Of a stretch of DNA of 64,000 bases, positions 25,660 through 34,499 are shown one piece after another. A program made the position numbers and the translations under genes. Every line of letters starts with the position of its first letter. Position 1 is the first letter of the stretch. This DNA comes from Fervidicella metallireducens AeB (GTDB lineage: Bacteria > Bacillota > Clostridia > Clostridiales > Caloramatoraceae): positions 1-64,000 of the forward strand of contig NZ_AZQP01000010.1 of the NCBI RefSeq assembly GCF_000601455.1, written 5' to 3'. The notes under the pieces were generated by a model, which had not been told where the DNA came from, did not search any database, and saw nothing but the letters and a program-made list of their open reading frames with translations.

Positions 25660-27618
25660 TTATAATTTTAATGGTTCATAATCATATCCTATTCCACTGA
25701 AGTATTTACTGAAAAGTTCATAATATTCAAGCCTAAGTCCTTGTATAAAAACTATTAAACCCTCAAGACCTATAATTATTATATTGCCGATTATTAAAAC
25801 AAGAGCGCTTCCCACACTGCTTGTCATCATTTCTGAAAGTGTTTCAAAGGCAATAAATAAACCAACATGGTTAATGGCAAATGCCCCAACTCTTATAAAT
25901 GATACAGTGTTGCTGAACATACTAAGAAGGGTTTCTAATACTCCAAATCCTCCTTCGATATAATAGTCTGTTTTTGTTTCATTATAAAGAGGTCTTACTC
26001 CCCTTATAATGTTTGTTATTGGTTCTTTAAAAAGCATTAAACCTAAAAGGAATATAAGAATTAACACTAATCCTCCAACAGGTATTATAGGTGTCCAACC
26101 TTTTACCTTTGCTAGAACCAGATAAATAAGTGTCCAATAAAAAACTAAACCTGAAAGTCCATTTCTGCTGAAAATACCATTTTCTATATCCCTGTTTCTA
26201 TAACTGTTAACGAGATTATATATAAACCCGATTGTCAAAAATATGGTACCAAGTGCTACCGCAGAAATAAGCATAAGATTTATACTCACCATTGGACGAA
26301 CTATATAGGTTTTTAATATATCCTCAAATCCGAATATACTTCCGTATATAAAACCAAAGAAAGTTGAACTTAATCCAAGTCTTGCAACTACTCCACCAAG
26401 ATTAGGTCTGCTTTTCTTTTTACTCAAAAGTTCACCTAAAAGAAATAAAACAAGTCCCTGACCAACATCCCCAAACATTGCTCCAAAGAGAAGCATATAA
26501 CTAATGCCAACAAAGGAAGTTGGGTCAATTTCACCATATGAAGGAATTCCATACATCTTAACTACAGATTCAAAAGGCCTTAACAAATAACCATTTCTAA
26601 GGCATGTTGGGGGAGAAATTCCTTCCCTGATTTCATTTATCTCTTTATATATTACGATAATCCTTTCATCAAAGTGTTTAAAACATTCACTAAGGGTTTT
26701 CTTCCTGTATTTAGGAACCCATCCTGTCATATAGAAGAATTCTTTTGTTACAGCCATATAGCTCTTAAGTTCTTCTATTTTGTATTCCATAACCAGACGA
26801 GAATAATATCGCTCAATTTTATCCAAATTTTCACTCTTTAGGTCTAAAAGCTTAGTCTTAAGATAATCCATCTCGCTTTTTATCTGTCTTTTTCTAATGC
26901 TTAATTTTTCAATACACTGAACTGGAGTACCCTTAAGCTTAATTTTTAAGTTAAATTCATCAAAGTTTAATGATTTTAATACCCTATCAACTTCTATTTC
27001 CACATTATGTGGAACCAGCATCATCACTACGACAGTGTCATTATCACTGAAAAGTTTTAAAACAACAGCAGGAATGTTTTCATAGTTTTTCTTTAACTTA
27101 TCCATGTTGTATTTCGTTATCTTTCCAAGCTTTACATATATATATTTCATGCTGAAAATATCCTCTAAGTCCATATCTAAATCTTTAAGATATGAGATGT
27201 ATTTCTCTAATTCTGTAATTTGGATTTCCTCCTCCTTTAAGTCCTTTAACCTTGTATGGGTATCCTTTACCGTGCTATATAACCATTCTATATCCGCTAT
27301 ATCCCTTTTAAAGTCATAATTCTCCTTTAAATATGTCCTATTAAACCTTTTTCTTACCTCAAAAATTTCCAACAGAGCCTCAATCTTCTTTTCAATCTCT
27401 CCTAAATTTTTTTCACTTGCATATTGCTTAATGTAATTAAAATCCACTAATGCACCTACATCGTCCTTAGCCTGAAGTATTGGAAAGTGACTTTGCTCAA
27501 TTTCACTCATGGAATTTACCATGTGAATTGATGATGATAAGATAATTTTCTTTGATATCTCATCTATATCACTCATATGACCGATAATATTTATCATTTC
27601 CATCTTTTCAACTGCCAT
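25660..27618 (-). CDS. ntpI: V-type ATPase subunit I (stator membrane subunit a)
   Basis: This 652-residue subunit has a cytoplasmic N-terminal half with coiled-coil (about 1-330) and a C-terminal membrane half with seven or eight helices. The essential arginine is probably in the helix with SNTVSFIRVGAFAINHVGL near residue 570. GAMFGDVGQGLVLFLLG (about 385) is a family signature. It forms the ion half-channels against the K ring. ATG follows GAGGTGATTTT. Confidence 0.95.
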   Translation of the reverse strand: MAVEKMEMINIIGHMSDIDEISKKIILSSSIHMVNSMSEIEQSHFPILQAKDDVGALVDFNYIKQYASEKNLGEIEKKIEALLEIFEVRKRFNRTYLKENYDFKRDIADIEWLYSTVKDTHTRLKDLKEEEIQITELEKYISYLKDLDMDLEDIFSMKYIYVKLGKITKYNMDKLKKNYENIPAVVLKLFSDNDTVVVMMLVPHNVEIEVDRVLKSLNFDEFNLKIKLKGTPVQCIEKLSIRKRQIKSEMDYLKTKLLDLKSENLDKIERYYSRLVMEYKIEELKSYMAVTKEFFYMTGWVPKYRKKTLSECFKHFDERIIVIYKEINEIREGISPPTCLRNGYLLRPFESVVKMYGIPSYGEIDPTSFVGISYMLLFGAMFGDVGQGLVLFLLGELLSKKKSRPNLGGVVARLGLSSTFFGFIYGSIFGFEDILKTYIVRPMVSINLMLISAVALGTIFLTIGFIYNLVNSYRNRDIENGIFSRNGLSGLVFYWTLIYLVLAKVKGWTPIIPVGGLVLILIFLLGLMLFKEPITNIIRGVRPLYNETKTDYYIEGGFGVLETLLSMFSNTVSFIRVGAFAINHVGLFIAFETLSEMMTSSVGSALVLIIGNIIIIGLEGLIVFIQGLRLEYYELFSKYFSGIGYDYEPLKL

Positions 27619-27632
27619 AAAATCACCTCAAT

Positions 27633-28679
27633 CTATATGGCTTTTATTAAATATTTTTTTATTTCTTCACCATCCAATTTATACCTTACACCTTCTGTTA
27701 TAGTGATTATGTCCCTTATTTCAAACTCCTTAAGCTCCAGGTATGCCAGCAGCATTGATATATCTAAATTCAGTTTCTGCTTAGCTCCCTTTAATTTAAA
27801 ATACATAAACCTATTCATTCTTCTTTCCATGAAAATGTCTTCATTTTTATTCTCTTTAAACATAAAACCATAGGATGTATTTCTAATCTTCTCAATAAAT
27901 TCTCCTACATCCTTTGCATAACAGAACTCCTTTATACTTTTATAGTTAAATCTGTTTCCTCTATCAACGGTATAATTAAATATTTCTTCTGATGATAAGC
28001 TATAGTATTCTTTACCCCTGTAAATCCACTGGATGTTGAGCATATCGATATAGTTTCCATACAAATTAATAAAAACTCTTTGATCCTTTTTATTTAGTTT
28101 TTTGAGTTTTTCCCCTAGCACGATGAAGTATATTTTATCTAGAGTCATTTCCAGTCTATAAAGGTTTTCCTTTGTATTCCCATCAATTAGATTTTTTAGA
28201 TAAGGATAATAATAGGTTCCCTCCAATGCCTGAATAAGCTCCATTATACTCTTTGCCTTAATTATTCTATCTATATCTATATATTTATATTTGCCGGCAA
28301 AAACAAGACTTTCCTTTATATTGTCAAAGTCCTTATCTATATGAATAATTCTAGCTACCCTTTTTAAGTCATATATTTCATATTTCATATAAAAGCTCTT
28401 TAAAAAGCTTCTATATTCTCCATGAAAATAATTAATCAACTTATCCATATAAACAACCAGTGATTCCTTTAAAAGTCTTTCAATATCACCTCTGTGCATT
28501 TTCAAGGGATCTTTATCTTTTAAAAACTCACCATAATAAGTATTTACCTTTAGATATTGGGCAATTTCCTGTGAGTTCTTCAGGGAAAGTAAATTCCTAT
28601 AATCCTCATCATCTAAAAGTTTGCCAAACATAGATGCGATTTTAGTGTTTACTGCAGCATACATGGTATTTTGATCCAT
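27633..28679 (-). CDS. ntpC: V-type ATPase subunit C (AC39/d type)
   Basis: This 348-residue helical protein joins the rotor shaft to the K ring. The repeated helix pattern with YAAVNTKIASMFGKLLDDED at the start, LKRVARIIHIDKDF, NIQWIYRGKEYY and LELKEFEIRDIITITEGVRY at the end matches V-ATPase subunit C. Here it lies upstream of I rather than between E and F. ATG follows CAGGTGATAAT. Confidence 0.9.
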   Translation of the reverse strand: MDQNTMYAAVNTKIASMFGKLLDDEDYRNLLSLKNSQEIAQYLKVNTYYGEFLKDKDPLKMHRGDIERLLKESLVVYMDKLINYFHGEYRSFLKSFYMKYEIYDLKRVARIIHIDKDFDNIKESLVFAGKYKYIDIDRIIKAKSIMELIQALEGTYYYPYLKNLIDGNTKENLYRLEMTLDKIYFIVLGEKLKKLNKKDQRVFINLYGNYIDMLNIQWIYRGKEYYSLSSEEIFNYTVDRGNRFNYKSIKEFCYAKDVGEFIEKIRNTSYGFMFKENKNEDIFMERRMNRFMYFKLKGAKQKLNLDISMLLAYLELKEFEIRDIITITEGVRYKLDGEEIKKYLIKAI

Positions 28680-28700
28680 ATTATCACCTGCTTAAATAAG

Positions 28701-29024
28701 TTAGCTGTGAACTATATTTTTAAATATTTCTTCTGCCAGCCTTTTTTTATTCAAATTAAAGCTTGCTTCCATTTGAGAACAAGATTTCTCTGCATCACTA
28801 ATGAGCCTTTGGGATTCCATTTTTACCCTTTCTATTTCTTTAGCTTCATTCTCTTTTGCCCTTATAACCTGTTCTTCAATTATTTCTTTTCTTAAATCCT
28901 CAATCTCTTTATTGATGTTGTTTTTTTTCTCCTCTATCTGTTCTTCTAGATTTCTCCGTAAATTAACTGCACTTTTATCTATGTGTATAATGTTCTTCAA
29001 AATTTCCTGCATTTCCTTATCCAA
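28701..29024 (-). CDS. V-type ATPase subunit G/H (peripheral stalk coil)
   Basis: A 107-residue, almost fully charged coiled-coil protein (EEQIEEKKNNINKEIEDLRK, VIRAKENEAKEIERVKMESQ) of the size of the small stalk subunit that pairs with E. It is the first gene of the operon. The start is TTG, with GGGGGGATGAG upstream; an ATG four codons later lacks a good site. The identification rests on its position and composition. Confidence 0.75.
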   Translation of the reverse strand: MDKEMQEILKNIIHIDKSAVNLRRNLEEQIEEKKNNINKEIEDLRKEIIEEQVIRAKENEAKEIERVKMESQRLISDAEKSCSQMEASFNLNKKRLAEEIFKNIVHS

Positions 29025-29063
29025 AATCTCATCCCCCCTTAACTTTGATTTTACAATAAACTA

Positions 29064-29092
29064 ATTTTAATACCGACTAATAATTTCCACAA
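29064..29092 (-). promoter_or_regulatory. Promoter of the V-type ATPase operon
   Basis: TTGTGG (29087-29092), 17 bases, TAAAAT (29064-29069) on the minus strand, about 40 bases ahead of the first gene. Confidence 0.45.
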
Positions 29093-29190
29093 ATTCAATT
29101 TATTCTATTTTTTTCTAATATAAACCGTATCCTGTTAAATTAATAAAATAGCATTATTCTATCTTAGATTTAATCCGTTTTTCATTAAAA

Positions 29191-29231
29191 CTGGCAGCTA
29201 TATCACTTATAACTTATGATATAGCTGCCAG
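29191..29231. repeat. Hairpin repeat, copy A (terminator of the 93-residue gene)
   Basis: A perfect 15-bp stem CTGGCAGCTATATCA / TGATATAGCTGCCAG with the 11-base loop CTTATAACTTA. It lies just after the stop codon of the gene at 29235-29516, with U-rich sequence on both sides. An almost identical copy is at 29561-29601. Confidence 0.85.
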
Positions 29232-29234
29232 CTT

Positions 29235-29516
29235 TTATTTTCGTGCTTGATACATACTACTTATATTTCCTAAAATATCATGTAAGAAATTTGCGCCTCG
29301 ACTTATTAAAAGTCCTGTTAAAATACTTCCTAAATAGCTAATTCCAAGGGGTATTTCGATTAGCTTAAATATATCCATATTTGCTGCAATGGCTATAAGA
29401 ATTCCTAAAATCATAGCACCGATTCTGTCAATATTTATCCCCTTTGAGGATTTTATCATTTTTAATGTTTCCCATAATGTCTCTGTCATAAAAGCCAGCA
29501 CTAAAATTTTTTCCAC
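29235..29516 (-). CDS. Small integral membrane protein, 93 residues
   Basis: It has two or three hydrophobic segments (about 32-46, 50-70) and the pattern MTETLWETLKMIKSSKGI, then DRIGAMILGILIAIAANMDIF, and ISYLGSILTGLLISRGANFLHD, which I associate with a group of small Firmicutes membrane proteins of unknown role, in size similar to holins. GTCCTCC-type complement (GGAGGAC) precedes the ATG. It is enclosed by two nearly identical hairpins, so it is a separate unit or cassette. Confidence 0.6.
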   Translation of the reverse strand: MEKILVLAFMTETLWETLKMIKSSKGINIDRIGAMILGILIAIAANMDIFKLIEIPLGISYLGSILTGLLISRGANFLHDILGNISSMYQARK

Positions 29517-29560
29517 AACAGTCCTCCTAAAAAAATTATCTATTAAATCTTATTCAAAAA

Positions 29561-29601
29561 CTGGCAGCCATATCACTTATAACTTATGATATGGCTGCCA
29601 G
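29561..29601. repeat. Hairpin repeat, copy B (terminator of the lipid kinase gene)
   Basis: CTGGCAGCCATATCA / TGATATGGCTGCCAG with the same 11-base loop as copy A. The only differences from copy A are one base in each arm, and they keep the pair (T-A in A, C-G in B). GTTTTATTTT follows on the plus strand. Confidence 0.85.
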
Positions 29602-29603
29602 TT

Positions 29604-30482
29604 TTATTTTATCTTTGTAATTACACTTAAAGCCTTGGGTATAATTTCAAATTCTATTCTTTTTGATAGTTCTAATTCTCCGTCAATATTTACTGCAATC
29701 TCTTCATCAGAGGACAATTCCACATGTTTCCCCTTATAAAAAAATACTTCTTTAATTTTCTCATGCTCACCCTTGATAAACTTTGGAAAAAGTCTAAGCA
29801 TTTTGGTTTTTGATACCTTTTTTATAAAACAAATATCAAAATACCCATCCCTTAAATCTGCCATAGGCGCTGGCAGCATACCCCCTCCATAATATCTACC
29901 ATTGGCAACTGCCGTTAATGTAAGCTCATCTTCTAATAGCAGATCATCTATTTTTACCTTTACCCTTTTGAATCTATAAGTAAAAATCGTATTAATTAGT
30001 CCAACTAAATAAGCCATGCTTCCCGAAAATATTCTTTTAGCTCTATGAGTATTTATTAAAACTTCTGCATCCATCCCTCCACTGGCTACATTAATAAAAT
30101 ATCTTCCATTACACTTACCTAAATCAATATGGTTTATTTCTCCATAAATGTTATCCAATATAATCCTTTCTAAATCTTTCTCGCTATTTATTGATTTAAT
30201 AAAATCGTTACCTGAACCTCCTGGTATAACTCCAATGGCTGACTGTGAACCTACAACTCCATTCATAACTTCATTTAACGTGCCATCACCGCCAACTGAT
30301 ATTATTCTTTCATAACCATTTTCTGTTCCCCATTTTGCCAGCTCTGTACCTTCCTTAGGTTTAGTTGTATGTAATATTTTATAATCAATATTGCATTTCT
30401 CACAAATCTCTTGTATGATAGGAACTATTTTTTCAGCTTTCCCTTTACCTGCAACGGGATTTATTATGAATAATATCCCCAT
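29604..30482 (-). CDS. Diacylglycerol kinase family lipid kinase (YegS/BmrU type)
   Basis: This 292-residue protein has NPVAGKGKAEKI at the N-terminus, the nucleotide-binding GGDGTLNEVMNG (about 63-74), GVIPGGSGNDF (about 86-96) and the C-terminal beta domain (YYGGGMLPAPMADLRDGYFD). Relatives phosphorylate diacylglycerol or other lipids at the membrane. ATG follows AAGAGGAGGAAATTT. Substrate is not determined by sequence. Confidence 0.9.
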   Translation of the reverse strand: MGILFIINPVAGKGKAEKIVPIIQEICEKCNIDYKILHTTKPKEGTELAKWGTENGYERIISVGGDGTLNEVMNGVVGSQSAIGVIPGGSGNDFIKSINSEKDLERIILDNIYGEINHIDLGKCNGRYFINVASGGMDAEVLINTHRAKRIFSGSMAYLVGLINTIFTYRFKRVKVKIDDLLLEDELTLTAVANGRYYGGGMLPAPMADLRDGYFDICFIKKVSKTKMLRLFPKFIKGEHEKIKEVFFYKGKHVELSSDEEIAVNIDGELELSKRIEFEIIPKALSVITKIK

Positions 30483-30540
30483 AAATTTCCTCCTCTTGTG
30501 TTTTATAAAGAATCGAATTTAAAGCTAATAAACTGGTAAA

Positions 30541-31791
30541 TCACTTTTCTCTGACTTTGCTTAATTTTTTAAATACTGATATAAAATTATCCCTTGTTTC
30601 CTTATCTGGTTTATAACTGCTGTATCTCACCTTAATATAAGTTTCCCTTAAATACTCAATTAACTTTTTTTCATATAATCCTTCTGCTTTTGCATTTATA
30701 TCTAAGGTTGTGTCGTTTTTTTCTATAATTATTCCTAATTTCTTAGTTTTTAGTATATATTTTTTGTATATTAGCCTTATTTGTTCTCTATAGGTTCCTG
30801 GTTTCAGTTTCTTAAGGAGTTTAGTTAAACTAATCCTTTCTTTGTTTTTTTCATCTACAATAAATTCTCTTGTTTCTTCATAATCTGTATTTTTAATTTT
30901 CTTAGCCTTCCTATTATTGAAAATCCTATTTAAAACAAATAATATAATTAACAAAGTCACAAGAAAAATTATTGTTTTATAGATTAATTGCAAAAATTCA
31001 GGATTATTTTCCATAACTGTTTTTTTATGGATTTGTTCTTTATTGTTTTTAAGTAAATTATTAATTAACTGTTTCTTTTTTGCGTCTTCCTCTACTATAT
31101 TTTTTAGATACTCAAAAGGTTTCAATAATATGTAAATAATAAATTTGAAAAACCAACCAAAGGCCAGCCAAAAAACTTCAGCTGCACATTTTGTAATTGT
31201 ACTTATTAATTTAAAAATGGCTTCCCGTACCCTATCAAAGGAAAGTATAAAGGAGACCAATGATACTAAGGCAGCATATATGATATTTTTTCTATTAAAT
31301 CCTCTATAATCTTTTGTATGTTCTTTATATCTTAAAACCCGTAGAAGAAGTACTGATGTTATAAAATAAATGATAGCAAATAATGCCACTTTTTTATTAA
31401 AAACTTCAATTGACATCATTAGCAATGAAACTATGAATAAGCCAATAAAAACTCTTTTACCCTTTGAAAATTCATCTAAATACTCATAATAAGTTATCTC
31501 CCCGTCCATCTTAACAATCGTTATAACTGTTGCTGTAATTATTGAAAAGACATATGCACCATCTATAAATGATTTTGCATTAATCATGGGCAAATACATT
31601 ATAAGTATTGGTATAATTTTATATTTGTCATTTTTATTCTTTAAGTAATAAGTTAACATAGCAATTGAAGATGTCCATAAAAACAATATAAAACTATCAA
31701 AAACGGACATATTTACATTAGCCATCAGTAAGCCAATTAAGGAAAAAACTATGGACAACCTATTTATTATCCTTATAAAAATTAAATCCAT
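30541..31791 (-). CDS. TgpA-like membrane protein lacking the transglutaminase core
   Basis: This 416-residue protein has an N-terminal block of about seven membrane helices (to about residue 225), another helix at about 270-290, and a cytoplasmic C-terminal region (KLKPGTYREQIRLIYKKYIL onwards) like DUF4129 of the TgpA/TglB group. TgpA proteins have a catalytic transglutaminase domain between the two membrane parts. Here only about 40 residues (IVEEDAKKKQLINNLLKNNK) lie there, with no Cys-His-Asp triad. The gene overlaps the DUF58 gene by 10 bases. GAGGTGA lies nine bases before the ATG. Confidence 0.7.
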   Translation of the reverse strand: MDLIFIRIINRLSIVFSLIGLLMANVNMSVFDSFILFLWTSSIAMLTYYLKNKNDKYKIIPILIMYLPMINAKSFIDGAYVFSIITATVITIVKMDGEITYYEYLDEFSKGKRVFIGLFIVSLLMMSIEVFNKKVALFAIIYFITSVLLLRVLRYKEHTKDYRGFNRKNIIYAALVSLVSFILSFDRVREAIFKLISTITKCAAEVFWLAFGWFFKFIIYILLKPFEYLKNIVEEDAKKKQLINNLLKNNKEQIHKKTVMENNPEFLQLIYKTIIFLVTLLIILFVLNRIFNNRKAKKIKNTDYEETREFIVDEKNKERISLTKLLKKLKPGTYREQIRLIYKKYILKTKKLGIIIEKNDTTLDINAKAEGLYEKKLIEYLRETYIKVRYSSYKPDKETRDNFISVFKKLSKVREK

Positions 31792-32909
31792 AACTTATCT
31801 TCACCTCTCTCTACAAAGGTTAAGATATCATTATCTAAAAGCTGCAGGTTTGTATCATCTAATGATATTAGAACTAATCTCTCACATTGCTTTTTTAACT
31901 TATTAATATCTGAAATATATTCTTTTAATACTTTTGGCGTAACCAAAATATAAGTACCAACGTTTGTCCTATCACTTAACATCTTTTTAAGTGTTTCTTC
32001 GAAGCCACATTCTATACCATAATTCATTCTTCCTAATGCCTCTAATAAGGAAATTAAATGATTTCCACCCCATCCTGATTTAATGATACTTTTACTCTCT
32101 CCATTGAAGATAAGAAAAGTATTTGAAAGCAACCCGTATGGAATGCCTGTTTTTTCTAATTCTTCAGCAACAGCCCTGACTATTGAGATAGCCTTTTCTA
32201 TTTTTTCTGCATCAATGTTGGTATGGAATGGTTTGTCTGTTTCAATATTAAGTATTATCATGACTTTGTTATCTGTTGTATAGTCGTACTTTTTTACCAT
32301 TAAAGAGCCATGTTTTAATGATAATGGCCAGTGAATGTCCTTTTGTGGTTCAAAGCCTGTATATTCCTTAATTCCTACAATTAAAACAGGATCATCAATT
32401 ATCCATCTTTTAACTGATATCTCCCCATAATAATCTCCATAGGGAACAATAGTTTCCTGAATATCAATGGTTTTAGGAAGTACAACTATCTGTTGAAAAA
32501 AATCTATATTTTTAGTAAAAACCTTTAATCCCAATAAATCTCCTATCTTTAAAGTAACATCTCTGAGATTTACTACTCCCCTTTTATCATAAGAATCCTT
32601 ATATACACGGTTTACCCTTTGATAGGGCAGTACCGATGTTGTAATTTCCCTCCAGCTTTTCTCGTTGTCAATATTTATGTGTTTTTCTTTTAAATTACTA
32701 TTTTGAGGTAAGTTTTGTATGATTTGAAGAAAAGTTATTGGAAGTAATTTTTTATTTGAAACACTAATTTTTATTTCAAGTTCTTCTCCTATCTCAATTA
32801 TTTTTTTAGATATTTCTCTTTTAAACGTTACGTTTTTGAATGCATATTTTTCTGATAGAGCATTAAGTATTATACCACTTAATAACATAAAAATAATAAA
32901 ATATAACAT
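31782..32909 (-). CDS. DUF58 domain protein
   Basis: This 375-residue protein starts with one or two membrane helices, then a beta region, then the DUF58 domain (about 180-225: VGIKEYTGFEPQKDIHWPLS with the conserved basic-hydrophobic pattern). A C-terminal VWA-like fold is probable. DUF58 proteins are encoded beside MoxR ATPases and are thought to work with them as chaperone-like pairs. ATG at 32909 follows AGAGGTG; a GTG three codons earlier is part of that site. It starts 12 bases after the moxR stop. Confidence 0.85.
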   Translation of the reverse strand: MLYFIIFMLLSGIILNALSEKYAFKNVTFKREISKKIIEIGEELEIKISVSNKKLLPITFLQIIQNLPQNSNLKEKHINIDNEKSWREITTSVLPYQRVNRVYKDSYDKRGVVNLRDVTLKIGDLLGLKVFTKNIDFFQQIVVLPKTIDIQETIVPYGDYYGEISVKRWIIDDPVLIVGIKEYTGFEPQKDIHWPLSLKHGSLMVKKYDYTTDNKVMIILNIETDKPFHTNIDAEKIEKAISIVRAVAEELEKTGIPYGLLSNTFLIFNGESKSIIKSGWGGNHLISLLEALGRMNYGIECGFEETLKKMLSDRTNVGTYILVTPKVLKEYISDINKLKKQCERLVLISLDDTNLQLLDNDILTFVERGEDKLWI

Positions 32910-32921
32910 TGGCAGCACCTC

Positions 32922-33865
32922 TTATACTTCTTCAATTGGTACTGTAATAGAATTCACTATATTTTTAATTACGTCATAAGGTTCATTTCCTCTATTTAGT
33001 CCTTTATAAATTAATCTATGATTTAAAATATAGGGTGACATCATCTTTATATCCTCTGGTATAATATAATCCCTTCCACTTATAGCTGCCAAAACCTGAG
33101 ATGCCTGAATAGTGCAATAGTTGCCCTTGGACTTGCACCTAGCTGTATTCTTTCATCATTCCTTGTTGCTTCAATAATATCCATTAAATAATTCATAACA
33201 TCATTATGTATATTTACTCTTTGATAATTATTCTTTACAAACTCTATCTCACCCCTTGTGATTACACATTCAAGTGTATCTAAAGGATTCTCTTCCTTAT
33301 ATCGATTTATTATTTCGATTTCTTCTAGTCGTTTTGGGTAACCCATATTAATTCGCATTAAAAATCTGTCAAGCTGTGCCTCAGGAAGTGGAAATGTTCC
33401 ATATGACTCTACTGGATTTTGTGTGGCTAATACCATAAATGGCTCTGATAACTTTCTTGTTACTCCGTCAACTGTTATCTGTTTTTCCTCCATGGCTTCT
33501 AAAAGACTTGACTGTGTCCTTGGGGTTGCTCTGTTTATTTCATCTGCAAGGATTATATTCGAAAATAAAGGTCCTTCTTTAAACTCAAACTCCAGACTCT
33601 TTTGATTATAAAAGTTTATTCCTGTTAAATCTGATGGAAGTAAATCTGGTGTAAACTGAATTCTTTTGAAACTACATCCAATTGTCTTTGAAAAAGCTTT
33701 TATAAGCATTGTTTTACCAACACCTGGTACATCCTCTAACAAAATGTGCCCACCGCTTATTAACCCAACTGTTAAAAGATCAATGATTTCATTTTTACCA
33801 ACGATTACTTTTGAAACATTATCTCTAATTTTAGTCCTGAATTCCAAAAATCTCTCTAAATCCAT
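32922..33865 (-). pseudogene. MoxR family AAA ATPase with a one-base frameshift
   Basis: The first 245 codons encode a MoxR ATPase: Walker A EDVPGVGKTML (about 41), Walker B IILADEINRATPRTQSSLLEAM, and sensor ATQNPVE. At PRATIALFR the frame goes to HLRFWQL and a stop at 33080. In the next frame the expected ending continues: ASQVLAAISGRDYIIPEDIK to EEV and TAA at 32922. The full span is 944 bases, one short of a 315-codon gene, matching the usual MoxR length. The lost base is at a GG run near 33103-33106 (AGGCATCT where AGGGCATCT is needed). Either inactive (lid domain lost) or an assembly error. Confidence 0.85.
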
Positions 33866-34053
33866 AATATTCCCCCTAATAAAAGTTCATAATTAAATTT
33901 TATCTTAACTAAATATAGAAAACAAATACTTTTAAAGGGTATAATCCAATGAATTTTTCTATTTGATACTCTGTTTCAATTACTATTCATTAGATTTATT
34001 TTGAACAATGTGATATTATTATTTGTGTAAGTATTTTCTTTGGGAGGCATAAG

Positions 34054-34470
34054 ATGAAGGTAGCAGTTATTGATGGACAAGGTGGAGGATTAGGAAAATT
34101 TATTATAGAAAAAATAAGAAAAACCCTTGGTAATGATGTTGAAATATTAGCCTTGGGAACTAATGCATATGCAACTGCAAACATGGTTAAAGCTGGTGCA
34201 AGTGAAGGTGCAAGTGGTGAAAGTGCTATTTGCTACTGCTGCAAAAATGTCAAACTTAACTGTATTATTGGTCCTATTGGAATAGTATGCCCCAACAGTA
34301 TGTTAGGTGAGCTGACGCCAAACATGGCAGAGGCTATATTCAGTGCTGAATGTACCAAATACCTGATTCCATTAAACAAGCACGGTTTGTACATCCCTGG
34401 TGTTTCAAATCTTCAGTTTAATGATTTTATGGATGATATAATAAAAAACATTAAGGACTCTATAACTTAA
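34054..34470 (+). CDS. DUF3842 family protein
   Basis: A 138-residue protein with a Rossmann-like start (MKVAVIDGQGGGLGKFIIEK) and the family pattern GTNAYATANMVKAGASEGASGESAI (in parts), Cys residues in YCCKNVKLNCIIGP, and LIPLNKHGLYIPGV. DUF3842 has no known function; the glycine-rich loop suggests nucleotide binding. ATG follows TGGGAGGCATAAG. It is monocistronic. Confidence 0.85.
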   Translation: MKVAVIDGQGGGLGKFIIEKIRKTLGNDVEILALGTNAYATANMVKAGASEGASGESAICYCCKNVKLNCIIGPIGIVCPNSMLGELTPNMAEAIFSAECTKYLIPLNKHGLYIPGVSNLQFNDFMDDIIKNIKDSIT

Positions 34471-34497
34471 AAAATCGGCAATACTGCCGATTTTTTT
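34471..34497. terminator. Bidirectional terminator, DUF3842 / HD-GYP genes
   Basis: AAAATCGGCA-ATAC-TGCCGATTTT with seven U on the plus strand, between convergent genes. Confidence 0.85.
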
Positions 34498-34499
34498 AT

